A stretch of DNA of 29,401 nucleotides. Source: Tannerella sp. Its GTDB lineage: Bacteria; Bacteroidota; Bacteroidia; Bacteroidales; Tannerellaceae. Shown one piece after another: positions 20,462 through 29,401 of this stretch (position 1 is the stretch's first letter; each line of letters opens with the position of its first letter). The position numbers and the translations under genes are program-made. The notes beneath the pieces are model-generated. The model did no database searches. It had not been told where the DNA came from and saw nothing but the letters and a program-made list of their open reading frames with translations. The DNA lies in NCBI GenBank assembly GCA_031277235.1, contig JAITMT010000069.1:1-29401 (forward strand), read 5' to 3'.

Positions 20462-23400
20462 ATGAGAAAAATTGTATTATTTTTATGCTTTTTGATAAGC
20501 ATTGGTTTAGTAACTGCGCAGAACACCGGGATAAGCGGTGTTGTTACTTCTGCGAGTGATGATCTTCCGGTTATCGGGGCAACTGTCAAAGTGAAAGGTA
20601 CTTCCATCGGTACCGTAACGAATGTTGACGGAAATTTTTCACTGAACATTCCCCGGGACGCAACGACACTGGAAGTATCGTATATAGGGTTTACGACCCG
20701 GGAGATTCCCATTGGCAATACTACGTATTTTACCGTAGTCATGCAGGAAAATGCCCAAGCGCTGGATGAAGTGGTAGTTACGGCGCTGGGAATCAAGCGT
20801 GATACGCGGGCGTTGGGCTATTCGGTCAGCACGATTCGCGGTGACGACATGATCAAGGCAGGCATTACCGCCAATCCGCTGGCTTCGCTCTACGGAAAGG
20901 CAGCGGGCGTCGGTATTCAGGCGACGGCGGCGGGACCGATGGGCGGTATGAAGATTAATGTACGCGGGGCGCAGGGTTTGGAATCGAGTTCGGGGACGCG
21001 ACCGCTGTTTGTGGTGGATGGCGTGCCGGTTTACGACACCGAGTCAAGCATGGCTTCGAGGGATTACAATCCGCTCAATTCCTTCGACTTCGGTTCGGCG
21101 GTCAATGACATCAATGTGGACGACATAGCCTCGATGGAAATTTTGAAGGGTGCGAAGGCTGCCGTTTTGTACGGTAGCGCGGGCGCCAACGGCGTCGTGC
21201 TGATTACGACCAAGAACGGCAGCGGTACGCGCGGCTTGGGCGTTCAGATTTCCTACGGACAGGAGTGGCACCAGCCTTACTCGCTGATTGATTTTCAGAA
21301 TGAATACGGCTCGGGCGAAAACGAATATGCCCGCAACTGGGAAGACGACGCGCAAACCATTCGCCGCACGATCAAGAGCCGTTTCAATTTCGGACCGAAA
21401 TTCGACGGCTCACCGATTAAGTTCTTCGACGGCTCGATGCGGACGTATTCGCCTTACGAAAACAACTATCTTGATTTGTTCAACACGGGTAACTCGCACA
21501 ATGTCAGCGCTGCCATTCAGGGCGGCAACGAAAAAAGCAACATGCGCCTGTCGTTCACCAACTACCAGTACGACGGCATCACGCCCAACCAGCAGCAAAT
21601 CAAAAACACGCTGAGTTTCAACGGACAGATGGAAGTCTCGAAGTTTGCGAAGTTTGAATTTATACAGAACCTGTACAATATCAGGTCTCAAAACCGCATG
21701 TCGAACATCCAGCATCTTGTCGCCTGGGGTACTTTCAACCGCGATTACGATATTAAAACGGCGATGAATTCCTACAAGGACGCGAACGGCTGGATGCTTG
21801 ATTTGAGTTCGCTGGGGAATCTGGACGGAGAAACCGGCTGGGGATGGCCCGATGCGTTCCTCGACCCGAACAACATCAACGACGGTTTTTTCAACATGAT
21901 GTGGAACATGAACGAAAACCGCAACAACGATGCGCGCATGCACTCCATCACGTCGGCAAAGGCTACCCTGACCTTTTTTCCGTTTCTCAGTTTGACGCTG
22001 CAGGGCGGTCTGGACTATACCGACACGGATTATTCGGTGAAGAACATGCCTTACCGTCAAAACTCGACCGGCTCCTATCAGGGCGGAAAATTCAGTTTTG
22101 AGCGGGAAAGAAACGTGATACAGAACTACGAAGCCTTTGTGACGTATAACCAGTCGTTTATGAACGATAAACTGAATGTGCTTGTCTTTGGCGGTCCCGC
22201 TTACAGGGATATTTCCTACACGGACGTCAATGTCGGCACGCGGGGCAACAGCAAATTTCCCGGCTTCTGGTCGCTCTCCAACGCCGACACCTGGCCCTCC
22301 GGCTACGACAGTTCCGTTTCGGGCTATTCGCAGCAAAACGAATCGCTGTACAGCGTGCTCGGACAGGGAACCATCTCGTGGGGAATGGAATACATCCTCG
22401 AATTTCAGGCGCGCAACGACTGGGCTTCGACCCTGCCCAAGGCAAACCGCTCGTATTTCTATCCGGGCGCGTCGTTCACCTGGAACTTTACCGAGACGTT
22501 TGAAGTACCGTACATTGACTACGGAAAACTGTTTGTTTCGTGGGCGGACGTCGGTCGTCCGGCAAGCCGCTACTATGCGCTGAGAACGTACAGCATGGGA
22601 ACTTTGCCGCCGCCGAATACCCAAATCAATGACGTAACCGGTCCTTCCGACCTGTTTTCGGGCGATTTGAAACCGGAAAGAAAACGCGAATACGAAATCG
22701 GTACAAGTCTCCGGATGTTAAAAAACCGTCTGGAAGTGAACGCTTCGTACTACAATGCTACGTGGTACAACCAGATTATGGGCGTTCCGCTTTCGGCGAC
22801 GACGGGTTCGCAGAATATCCGCATCAATGCCGGCGAAATCAATAATCAGGGCTTGGAACTGTTTGTCAACGGCGCCGTCATTGATACAGAACCGTTCCGC
22901 TGGGAATGGACGCTTACCCTTGCCAAACAGTGGGATAACATTATCAAACTGTATCCCGGCATCACGCAGAAACAGGAAAATGCAGGCAACCTGCTGCGCC
23001 GCAAAGCCGAAGGCGAACGCATGAATACGCTGTGGATTCAGGATTACGCCCGCGACGATAACGGCAACCGGCTCGTAGGCGACAACGGTCTCTACTATCT
23101 TTCCAACGACTCCGAAGACGAAATCAATCTTGGAAGCACCAACACCGACGTGTATGGCGGTTTGGCGACCAATTTCTATTTGCAGGGCAATTGGGGGATG
23201 CTGAATCTGATGGGCGCGCTCGATTATAAATTCGGCGGCTACATCCTTTCCTACTCCAACTTCTATTTGCAGGGCAACGGCTTGACAAAGGAAACGCTGC
23301 CTTACCGCGACGCCGCGCACGGCGGTTTGACCTGGACGGAAACCCTGTCCGACGGCAGTACCCGCGAGCGTCACGACGGACTGATTCTGCCGGGCGTAAA

Positions 23401-23746
23401 AGCCGACGGTACGCCCAACGATAAAGTGATCTCCGCCTATCAATATTATTCCACCTTTATCCACGACATGGGGACGGGATGGCAGCCGGACATGATTCAC
23501 GAAAACAATTACATCAAATTCCGCGAAATGGCTCTGACCTACACCTTCCCCGCGCGTTTTTCACATTCGTTGAAACTGCAAAAACTCGCGGTCGGCGTTA
23601 CGGCAAGGAATCTTTTCTATCTCTACAAGAGCATCAAGAATATTGATTCCGAAGCCATGCTGGGCACAGGCAACGACAGTTGGATTGAGAACACCAACTT
23701 CCCCTCGCTCCGTTCCTACGGTATTAAATTAAATGTTAGTTTCTGA
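20462..23746 (+). CDS. SusC/RagA-family TonB-dependent outer-membrane transporter
   Basis: Protein of 1094 residues, normal for the family. Signal peptide at 1-19/20; carboxypeptidase-regulatory-like domain at about 22-97 (GISGVVTSASDDLPVIGATV...GNFSLNIP); the SusC signature LDEVVVTALG at 101-110; plug domain about 115-252 (PLFVVDGVPVYD, ILKGAKAAVLYGSAGANGVV); then the 22-strand barrel ending SYGIKLNVSF with a terminal phenylalanine. It imports oligosaccharides or peptides captured with its SusD partner, powered by TonB-ExbBD. The SusD start lies 19 bases after its stop. The substrate cannot be read from the sequence; neighbouring sulfatase and GH95 remnant point to a sulfated or fucosylated glycan, weakly. 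Confidence 0.96.
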   Translation: MRKIVLFLCFLISIGLVTAQNTGISGVVTSASDDLPVIGATVKVKGTSIGTVTNVDGNFSLNIPRDATTLEVSYIGFTTREIPIGNTTYFTVVMQENAQALDEVVVTALGIKRDTRALGYSVSTIRGDDMIKAGITANPLASLYGKAAGVGIQATAAGPMGGMKINVRGAQGLESSSGTRPLFVVDGVPVYDTESSMASRDYNPLNSFDFGSAVNDINVDDIASMEILKGAKAAVLYGSAGANGVVLITTKNGSGTRGLGVQISYGQEWHQPYSLIDFQNEYGSGENEYARNWEDDAQTIRRTIKSRFNFGPKFDGSPIKFFDGSMRTYSPYENNYLDLFNTGNSHNVSAAIQGGNEKSNMRLSFTNYQYDGITPNQQQIKNTLSFNGQMEVSKFAKFEFIQNLYNIRSQNRMSNIQHLVAWGTFNRDYDIKTAMNSYKDANGWMLDLSSLGNLDGETGWGWPDAFLDPNNINDGFFNMMWNMNENRNNDARMHSITSAKATLTFFPFLSLTLQGGLDYTDTDYSVKNMPYRQNSTGSYQGGKFSFERERNVIQNYEAFVTYNQSFMNDKLNVLVFGGPAYRDISYTDVNVGTRGNSKFPGFWSLSNADTWPSGYDSSVSGYSQQNESLYSVLGQGTISWGMEYILEFQARNDWASTLPKANRSYFYPGASFTWNFTETFEVPYIDYGKLFVSWADVGRPASRYYALRTYSMGTLPPPNTQINDVTGPSDLFSGDLKPERKREYEIGTSLRMLKNRLEVNASYYNATWYNQIMGVPLSATTGSQNIRINAGEINNQGLELFVNGAVIDTEPFRWEWTLTLAKQWDNIIKLYPGITQKQENAGNLLRRKAEGERMNTLWIQDYARDDNGNRLVGDNGLYYLSNDSEDEINLGSTNTDVYGGLATNFYLQGNWGMLNLMGALDYKFGGYILSYSNFYLQGNGLTKETLPYRDAAHGGLTWTETLSDGSTRERHDGLILPGVKADGTPNDKVISAYQYYSTFIHDMGTGWQPDMIHENNYIKFREMALTYTFPARFSHSLKLQKLAVGVTARNLFYLYKSIKNIDSEAMLGTGNDSWIENTNFPSLRSYGIKLNVSF

Positions 23747-23765
23747 TTTATTAAATGGATTGAAT

Positions 23766-25619
23766 ATGAAAAAATTATTTTATATATTATTATTGACGCC
23801 GTTCCTTTTTCCCGCGTGCAACGAGGAACTGGACAGGGACTGGAACAACCCGAACGTATATCAACCCAAGCCCGACGAAGTCGTTTCAGGCTTGTTTACG
23901 CACTTGCAGAAAAACCGTTTCTGGCTGAAGGACTATGGCGAATGGTACTGGATTCTTTCGAGTTGGGATCAGGGGTTGCCGCAAATCACGCAGGTTTGCA
24001 CCTACGTGCCCTATACGGTTGATTATTGCACATTCTGGGCGGACGACCACTACGGCGATGTGGAAAATTTTGTCGCCGACGCCAACGGCAACATTCCCGG
24101 CAGGTTTGAAAGGTTCTATACCGACATGAACAACTACGGGCTGATTCGCGACGAACTTGCCGTGATGGAAACCGCAGATTACGACAACAACCTTGTCTAT
24201 CTGCGTCTGGCTACCGTCCTGAAAAATATCATCGCGTTGCAAACGGTTGACTTGTTCAACAGCATCCCTTATTTCGACGCTTTCAAGGGCAGCGAAGCCG
24301 TATTTTTCACGCCTTACGACGACCCGCTGGAAATCTACAAATCCGTCATCGAGGAGTATCAGGCAATCGCGGGCGAACTGCCGTCTGTCTATGGCAAAAT
24401 GTCGGAACTGGCAAAAACGACCTTTGCGCGTCAGGACGTATATTTCAAGGGTGACATTGATAAATGGGTGAAATTCATCAATGCCCAGACGCTGAAATCG
24501 TGCGTGCGCATTTCGGGTGTCGCCGCCGACTATGTAAAACCCTTCATTGCCGAAGCCATCAAAAATCTTCCCGCCGAGGATTATACGTTTGCTTCCCCGC
24601 AGGTGAATGAAAACCGCATAGGCACTTCCGCCGGAGGCATCCGTCAGCGCGGATTCTACGAACAGTATTACCAACTGGCTGTTTCCGACGTGGTGATGCT
24701 CCGCCTCAACCGTGGTACCGATTTTTACGAACCGGACATTGACGATCCGCGCCTGCCGGTGCTGACAATCGGCTGCAGTGAGGAGGGCAACCCCGACAAA
24801 GTGGAATACTACGGCGTTTCGGGCAACTGGGACCGCAACAAATATCTGCGCGGACTGCCTGCCGATTTGGCTTTTCCGTTGGACAGTTGCCGCAGGAACG
24901 TTACCCCGCAAATCAATGCGGTTTCTAACCTCATCCGTCCCCAGTTTCCCATGGATGAAATGGTCAGGGGCTGCCGCTGGGCGTACTACAATCCGATTAC
25001 GTTCGTGCTTTCCGAAAGTCCGCTTTACATCAATTCACTGGCGGAAAACGATTTGTTGCTTGCCGAAGTCGCCTTGAAAAACCTGGCTTCGACGGGAAAA
25101 TCTGCCGGTCAGCACATCAACGACGCGGTGGCTCATTCCATTGATTTCTGGTACATGATGAACGCTGTACCCCACTATGCAGGCGACATGTCGGACGACA
25201 CGAAGAAAATCTTGACGCCCGCCAAACCGTCCGGAAGCATCATCAGTGCTTATGCAGGGACAATTCAGAGCGAGTTTGACGCCGCTCCGGGCGTGGAAGA
25301 CAAAATGGAAATCCTGATGCAGCAGAAATATATTCACCTGAATATTTTCGAATCGTTTGAATGTTTCGCCGAATTGCGCCGCACGCGCCATCCCAAACTG
25401 GAACCGATCACCTGCACGGGCTCAAGCACGACGCTTGTCAATCAAACCATGATGATCGAGCGTTTCAAATTACCGTCGTCCGAACGCGCCAACAACTTCG
25501 ACGAATACGCCAAAGTGATGGCGGACGACCTGTGGGGCAATCCCGTTTTCTGGGTGCCGCAGGACAAAATCAATGAAAAATATTTCCTGCCGCAGGCTCT
25601 GAAAGCGCCGCTGCCGTAG
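23766..25619 (+). CDS. SusD/RagB-like surface lipoprotein
   Basis: Protein of 617 residues with lipoprotein signal MKKLFYILLLTPFLFPAC, lipidation at C18, followed by acidic residues suited to surface export. The order after SusC, the N-terminal LDRDWNNPNVYQPKPDEVVS and the closing FELRRTRHP-like region (FECFAELRRTRHPKLEP) are typical of SusD-like proteins, more like the SusD-like_2 group than classic SusD. It forms the lid on the SusC transporter and binds ligand at the cell surface through helical TPR-like repeats. The start at 23766 is preferred to one 11 codons upstream because the latter lies inside the SusC gene and lacks a signal sequence. A hairpin terminator follows at 25659. Confidence 0.92.
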   Translation: MKKLFYILLLTPFLFPACNEELDRDWNNPNVYQPKPDEVVSGLFTHLQKNRFWLKDYGEWYWILSSWDQGLPQITQVCTYVPYTVDYCTFWADDHYGDVENFVADANGNIPGRFERFYTDMNNYGLIRDELAVMETADYDNNLVYLRLATVLKNIIALQTVDLFNSIPYFDAFKGSEAVFFTPYDDPLEIYKSVIEEYQAIAGELPSVYGKMSELAKTTFARQDVYFKGDIDKWVKFINAQTLKSCVRISGVAADYVKPFIAEAIKNLPAEDYTFASPQVNENRIGTSAGGIRQRGFYEQYYQLAVSDVVMLRLNRGTDFYEPDIDDPRLPVLTIGCSEEGNPDKVEYYGVSGNWDRNKYLRGLPADLAFPLDSCRRNVTPQINAVSNLIRPQFPMDEMVRGCRWAYYNPITFVLSESPLYINSLAENDLLLAEVALKNLASTGKSAGQHINDAVAHSIDFWYMMNAVPHYAGDMSDDTKKILTPAKPSGSIISAYAGTIQSEFDAAPGVEDKMEILMQQKYIHLNIFESFECFAELRRTRHPKLEPITCTGSSTTLVNQTMMIERFKLPSSERANNFDEYAKVMADDLWGNPVFWVPQDKINEKYFLPQALKAPLP

Positions 25620-25658
25620 TTGATTTTGAACTTTTAACTCTTCCCTAATTCTTTTTTT

Positions 25659-25697
25659 AACTCTGCCGGGGTTCCAAACCCTGACAGAGTTTTTTTT
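25659..25697 (+). terminator. Rho-independent terminator after SusC/SusD
   Basis: AACTCTGCCGGGGTTC and the paired CCCTGACAGAGTT form a stem with small mismatches, directly followed by a run of T (to 25697). It lies 40 bases past the SusD stop. The stem resembles the one at 19135-19167. Confidence 0.8.
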
Positions 25698-25766
25698 ATG
25701 CTGCAGTCTCCCGCTACACCGACCTCTCCCGACACGTAATCGCCCTCATTGCGGATTAAACCCGCA

Positions 25767-25797
25767 GTCTCCCTAAAGCGGCGGGAGATTCTTTTTT
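25767..25797 (+). terminator. Second terminator-like hairpin
   Basis: TCTCCC (25768-25773) pairs with GGGAGA (25783-25788), followed by TTCTTTTTTAG. A longer alternative pairs TCTCCCGC at 25707-25714 with GCGGGAGA at 25781-25788, so two exclusive structures are possible. The 25700-25800 segment could be a small RNA or an attenuator, or only tandem terminators. Confidence 0.5.
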
Positions 25798-25829
25798 AGT
25801 GTGCATGCAAAGAAAAAATTTTCATTCCT

Positions 25830-25861
25830 TTTGTTCATTCCAAAAAAAATGAGTTACTTTG
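25830..25861 (+). promoter_or_regulatory. Promoter of the TonB-dependent receptor at 26098
   Basis: TTTG (25830-25833), a 20-base spacer, then TTACTTTG (25854-25861), one base from TAnnTTTG, followed by CACC. It implies a long 5' leader of about 230 bases before the ATG, which contains AT-rich sequence and no recognised riboswitch. Confidence 0.55.
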
Positions 25862-26097
25862 CACCGTCATTCTCAAAAAAGTGGTAAAGGCAACTTTCGG
25901 GATGGGTGAATTTTTGAAAAAAGCATTTTGCTTTGTTCTTTAGGAGCGGGTAAACAGTTAAGTTTCACGTTTTTTTATGTTTTTACGAAAAAAAAGTAAA
26001 GATTTATTCATAAAATCTGTAACCTTTTTCAAAAATTGCGTCAAAAGGTCGGAATGGATATTAAAAAGAAATAAATCTTAAAAAAATTATAAATTTT

Positions 26098-28422
26098 ATG
26101 ACACTCAAAAAATTATTTCTCCCGATTGCACTGTTTATCACTGCAACAACTGCATTTGCCGCCGACATTTCGGTAACGGTCAAAGACAAAACCACCGGCG
26201 AACCCATCGGCTACGCTACCGTGGAATTGCTGACGCCCGCCGACAGTTTCCTCATCGGAGGCATGACCAACGACAACGGATTCATTTCCATTCCCTGCAA
26301 TGCGCCGGAATGTAAAATCCGCATCAGTTTCATGGGCTACAAAACTTACGAAGCGCCGGTAACGGCGCAAAACATGGGCGTCGTTTTTCTGGAGGAAGAC
26401 GCCACGCAACTCTCGGAAGTGACGGTTGAGGCTTCAACCCGCGTTACAAAAATTGACCGCGACGTGTACGTTGTTACCCGGGATTTGAAAGCCGGGACAG
26501 CCACTTCGCGCGAACTGCTCGGCAAACTCAACGGCGTAGTGTATAACCCTTACGACCAGTCAATCAGTTTCAACGGCAGCACGAATATCCTGATACTCGT
26601 TGACGGCATCGAAACAGACCAGAACATGGCAAAAACGCTTTCGCCCGACCGCATCGAGCGCGTGGAAGTCATCAAGGACCCGGTCGGAAAATACGCTGCC
26701 GACGGCTACAGGGCGGTTTTCAACATTATGTTGAAGAAAGACTATTCGGGAATCGAGGTTACCGCCAATTTCAATCCGATGTTCAATTTCGTCAACCGGC
26801 GCGGCAATCCGTCGTCATTTATGCAGGAAAATGCAACCTTGAATATTCTTTACACGTATAAGAAACTGAATCTTTGGGGGGGCTACTGGGGAAATCATGC
26901 CAGCGAATTAGGGATGCCGGTGGAAACGGTAAAACAGTACGGCGATTTGCTGGTTACGACTCCGCCGCCGGACGCCAATCATCCGGATTTGAAGTTCATT
27001 AACAGCGCCGATGGCGCCTGGCTGGGAGGCAATTATTCCCTGAAAGAAGGAAATACGCTGGCGTTCGACTTGAACTATACCGGCTGGAGCCCGCGATCAA
27101 CCAATGTTTCCGACCTGACAACATCCCGTAACGGTGTTGTCATCGGCAGAAACCAGTCCATAACGAAGACTCATAATACGAACGACGCCCTGCAAGCCAC
27201 GCTGACCTACAAGGGGAAATGGAGCGAAAAGAGCAGTTTTGAAGGAGACTTCCGCTACCGCCATTCGACGCCGACCAACCGCTCCGAATTTACGCAGGGC
27301 GCGATGCAAAGCGTTTCCTACAATTCGCAAATCGAGAATTTTTACCGGTTGAATCTGGCTTATTCCTATCAGTTTTCGCCGAAATTTTCGATGGATCTGG
27401 GCTACGGAACGATGATCAACCATTTCAACCTGTATCAGAACAACACCACGCTGACGCAGCATCAGGTGCGCAACCGTCCTTCGCTGTATGTCAACTATGC
27501 GTTTTCCGATAAGTTGAATGTGAAAATCGGCGCGATGGTGGAATTTTACAATCAGACGTTTATGGATTTGGAGCAGACGCAGACAGGTTTTCTGCCGATG
27601 GTGAATGTCATGTACAGACCTTCGGACAAGTTCAGCGTAACCGCCAAATACCGCGCCAATCCGGGCTATCCCGACATTAACTCGCTGACTACTTTTATGA
27701 CGCAAATGGATACGCTGACGTGGTCGGTGGGAAATCCGAATCTGGAACCGGGCAATTTTCAGGAAGTTACCCTGGACATTAATTTCCTGAAATATTTTAC
27801 CGTTTCGCCCTTCTACGGCTTCGACGCGCGCAACAGCCAGCAATATCTGTATGAAGACAACGGGCAGTATTTCCAGAGACCCGTCAATGCAAACTATAAA
27901 TCGCTGGGAGCGAATATCAATTTCACGCTTCCGCTGGCAAAAACGCTTTTCTGGCAAAACTGGGCGAGATTCAGCAACGCATGGCTTTCGTACAACGACG
28001 CAGAGAATGACCAGTTTTCCCTGCAGTTCAGTTCGATGTTCATTTACAGCCTTCCCCAATGGGACGCAACGGTCGGCGCGGGCGTCCAGAAATATATTAC
28101 CAGATGGGGTACGCTGCAGGGATACAGCAGTGGCGGCAACGATATTCCCCTGCTGATGCTTCAAAAGAATTTTTTCAACAAACGGCTCAGTTGCTCTTTG
28201 CTTTACATTCCGCCCATCGAAGCGGGTTTTATCAAGTATTCGCAGGACAACATGACCCGGACGCCGACTTACTATTCGTTTAACAGCGCCGGACTGAAAC
28301 TGTTGCATAATGTGATGCTGTTTCAATTCACCTACCGTTTCAGCGCGGGAAAGCAGATCAAAGTTACGAAATCGTCGCTGGACGACGACACCAGCGTCAA
28401 ACAAAAAAGCGCGGGATTTTGA
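26098..28422 (+). CDS. TonB-dependent receptor with carboxypeptidase-like N-terminal domain
   Basis: Protein of 774 residues. Signal peptide 1-21 (ending TTAFA); a CarboxypepD_reg-like domain (about 23-100, VTVKDKTTGEPIGYATVELL...MGYKTYEAPV); 'LSEVTVEASTRVTKIDRD' at the junction; a plug region (about 125-220) with ILVDGIETD and IERVEVIKDPVGKYAADGYR; then a barrel of the OMP_b-brl_3 type, shorter than SusC. No SusD gene follows, so it is not a classic Sus pair. Such receptors import siderophores, peptides or other ligands; no substrate clue is visible. It has its own promoter and a preceding double terminator, so it is a separate transcription unit. Confidence 0.9.
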   Translation: MTLKKLFLPIALFITATTAFAADISVTVKDKTTGEPIGYATVELLTPADSFLIGGMTNDNGFISIPCNAPECKIRISFMGYKTYEAPVTAQNMGVVFLEEDATQLSEVTVEASTRVTKIDRDVYVVTRDLKAGTATSRELLGKLNGVVYNPYDQSISFNGSTNILILVDGIETDQNMAKTLSPDRIERVEVIKDPVGKYAADGYRAVFNIMLKKDYSGIEVTANFNPMFNFVNRRGNPSSFMQENATLNILYTYKKLNLWGGYWGNHASELGMPVETVKQYGDLLVTTPPPDANHPDLKFINSADGAWLGGNYSLKEGNTLAFDLNYTGWSPRSTNVSDLTTSRNGVVIGRNQSITKTHNTNDALQATLTYKGKWSEKSSFEGDFRYRHSTPTNRSEFTQGAMQSVSYNSQIENFYRLNLAYSYQFSPKFSMDLGYGTMINHFNLYQNNTTLTQHQVRNRPSLYVNYAFSDKLNVKIGAMVEFYNQTFMDLEQTQTGFLPMVNVMYRPSDKFSVTAKYRANPGYPDINSLTTFMTQMDTLTWSVGNPNLEPGNFQEVTLDINFLKYFTVSPFYGFDARNSQQYLYEDNGQYFQRPVNANYKSLGANINFTLPLAKTLFWQNWARFSNAWLSYNDAENDQFSLQFSSMFIYSLPQWDATVGAGVQKYITRWGTLQGYSSGGNDIPLLMLQKNFFNKRLSCSLLYIPPIEAGFIKYSQDNMTRTPTYYSFNSAGLKLLHNVMLFQFTYRFSAGKQIKVTKSSLDDDTSVKQKSAGF

Positions 28423-28458
28423 TTTCCACCCGTAAAATAGTTCCTCTTGTTCCTATGG

Positions 28459-28514
28459 ATTTGCAATCCGCCTGTTTTAATTTTATACATTATATTTTTT
28501 AGCGGATTGCAAAT
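28459..28514. terminator. Bidirectional stem-loop between convergent genes
   Basis: ATTTGCAATCCGC (28459-28471) pairs perfectly with GCGGATTGCAAAT (28502-28514) around a 30-base AT-rich loop. It lies between the TonB receptor (plus) and the HepT gene (minus), each ending within about 40 bases, so it probably limits transcription from both sides. Confidence 0.65.
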
Positions 28515-28532
28515 TCATTGTAACCCATGCAC

Positions 28533-28877
28533 TCATAGCAATTTCTTCAACTGTACTTCCAATCTTGGTAAACTGTTATGGATAATTTGCCAAACTTCTT
28601 CGGCGTCAACGCCAAAGTAGTTGTGCGCCAAAATATTTCTAAAACCTTGAATTTTGAACCAGTCTATTTCATCATAAGAAGCATCTTTCAATTCTTCCGA
28701 AAGTTTTTCAACCATTTCGCCAATAACGATAAAATTCATCAAACATGCCTCAAAAGCCTGATTCGCCTCTCCAAAAGCGTCGGCGGAAGTAAACGGTGAA
28801 CTGTATTGCCTGATTTTATCAATACAATCAAGCATGTTCAACAGGCAAAAATAATCTCTTTGACTTATGCTATACAT
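28533..28877 (-). CDS. hepT: HEPN toxin, HepT-like (DUF86)
   Basis: Protein of 114 residues, all-helical, with the HEPN ribonuclease motif Rx4HxY at R80-H85-Y87 (GFRNILAHNYFGVD) and the family segment IVIGEMVEKLSEELK. HepT proteins cut RNA as dimers and are inactivated by AMPylation of the motif tyrosine by the MNT partner. Here the ATG overlaps the MNT stop by 8 bases, so both come from one message. All key residues are present, in contrast to the broken copy at 8420-8717. Confidence 0.9.
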   Translation of the reverse strand: MYSISQRDYFCLLNMLDCIDKIRQYSSPFTSADAFGEANQAFEACLMNFIVIGEMVEKLSEELKDASYDEIDWFKIQGFRNILAHNYFGVDAEEVWQIIHNSLPRLEVQLKKLL

Positions 28878-29169
28878 AGATTGCGTCCGATAAAATTTGT
28901 TGACGGAAAACAGGTTTGATATATTTTTCCCGGCAAATATCCACTTGAATGTGGAAAACCGATTGTATCTCTTTGCGTAAAAACTCCTTTTTTTCAGTCA
29001 AATCAGGTGTATTGTCCTCAAATTCAACGAGCAAGTCCAAATCACTTTCGGGTGTTTGTTCACTGCGCGCATAAGAGCCGAAAATACCCAATTTTTTCAA
29101 CCGGTACTTCCGGCTGATATCTTGCTTGTTAGCCGACAAATACTGCAATATCTGACTTTGATGAATCAT
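28870..29169 (-). CDS. mntA: MNT-type nucleotidyltransferase antitoxin, MntA-like
   Basis: Protein of 99 residues with the nucleotidyltransferase core GSYARSEQ (from G31/S32), D43 and D45 in ESDLDLLVEF and D77 in HIQVDI. It should transfer AMP to the tyrosine of its HepT partner, encoded directly downstream with an 8-base overlap. The frame continues 19 codons upstream, but the start at 29169 is chosen because a complete promoter (29190-29220) lies inside that extension and the family begins at about this point. Confidence 0.9.
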   Translation of the reverse strand: MIHQSQILQYLSANKQDISRKYRLKKLGIFGSYARSEQTPESDLDLLVEFEDNTPDLTEKKEFLRKEIQSVFHIQVDICREKYIKPVFRQQILSDAIYV

Positions 29170-29189
29170 TTTCTTTATGTTTTCAACTG

Positions 29190-29220
29190 CAAAAGTACGG
29201 CTTTTTTTCAACAGGACAAA
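29190..29220 (-). promoter_or_regulatory. Consensus Bacteroidota promoter for mntA-hepT
   Basis: Minus strand: TTTG (29217-29220), exactly 19 bases, then TACTTTTG (29190-29197), a textbook match to TTTG-N19-TAnnTTTG. It ends 20 bases before the chosen ATG and argues against the longer reading frame. Confidence 0.75.
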
Positions 29221-29327
29221 ACACATGAAAAAAACGCAACACGTTTTTCAAAATGTGTTACATTTAGCCATCTTTTCACCCACCCTTTTTCCGCATTTAT
29301 CGGTTTTTTTAAGCAGTTTATCGGATT

Positions 29328-29362
29328 TTTGTTGCGGCAAGCGATTTTGTATGCTAATTTTG
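29328..29362 (+). promoter_or_regulatory. Candidate promoter for a gene beyond the window end
   Basis: Plus strand TAATTTTG (29355-29362) matches TAnnTTTG and is followed by CACC. TTTG at 29328-29331 is a possible -33 element with a 23-base spacer, slightly long. Its gene must start after 29401. Confidence 0.45.
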
Positions 29363-29401
29363 CACCGTTAATTTTTCAAAAAATATTTACATCAAAATTC
29401 A

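Noticed and set aside
21410..22624. 404-codon minus-strand frame opposite SusC, and the 435-codon one opposite the receptor at 27097-28404
   Set aside because: Long antisense frames in GC-biased genes; no domains, and they lie fully within well-supported barrel genes.

Overview
The window looks like a chromosomal segment of a Bacteroidota genome, most likely order Bacteroidales. The evidence is a hybrid two-component sensor/regulator, a SusC/SusD outer-membrane pair, a second TonB-dependent receptor, a serine-type sulfatase, a type IX secretion C-terminal domain, and several promoters of the form TTTG-N19-23-TAnnTTTG. No rRNA, tRNA, CRISPR array, transposase or integrase gene was seen.

Layout. 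Bases 1-365 hold the end of a DUF1858/DUF2249-like gene. Bases 696-6495 (minus strand) hold a hybrid two-component system (HTCS) and a sulfatase. Bases 6534-9003 (minus strand) hold small envelope proteins, a lipoprotein, an outer-membrane barrel and a nucleotidyltransferase (MNT) next to a broken HEPN gene. Bases 9119-17321 form an AT-rich accessory island with every gene on the minus strand. It contains two tight operons separated and flanked by GC-rich, attC-like hairpin elements. Bases 17367-19685 hold decayed or carbohydrate-related genes: an HU-like remnant, ThuA, an internally deleted GH95 fucosidase, and an orphan type IX sorting domain. Bases 20462-25619 (plus strand) hold SusC/SusD, and 26098-28422 a further TonB-dependent receptor. 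Bases 28533-29169 (minus strand) hold an intact MntA/HepT-like toxin-antitoxin pair.

Function. HTCS, sulfatase, GH95 remnant, ThuA and SusC/SusD together resemble a polysaccharide-utilisation locus for a sulfated, possibly fucose-containing glycan. The accessory island lies between the regulator/sulfatase end and the transporter end, and the GH95 gene is broken, so the locus may be split or eroding.

The most unusual part is the four-gene operon at 9286-13180. It encodes a Gp88-like cysteine-rich protein, a guanylate-kinase-like/methyltransferase fusion, an HhH-GPD DNA-glycosylase-like protein with both catalytic residues retained, and a U32-family protein with the four iron-sulfur cysteines. 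I recognise the families individually but not this combination. A nucleic-acid-base or nucleotide modification pathway is the leading inference. The neighbouring operon (methyltransferase, membrane-anchored STAND ATPase with TPR-like tail, cupin) could be a defence or signalling cassette.
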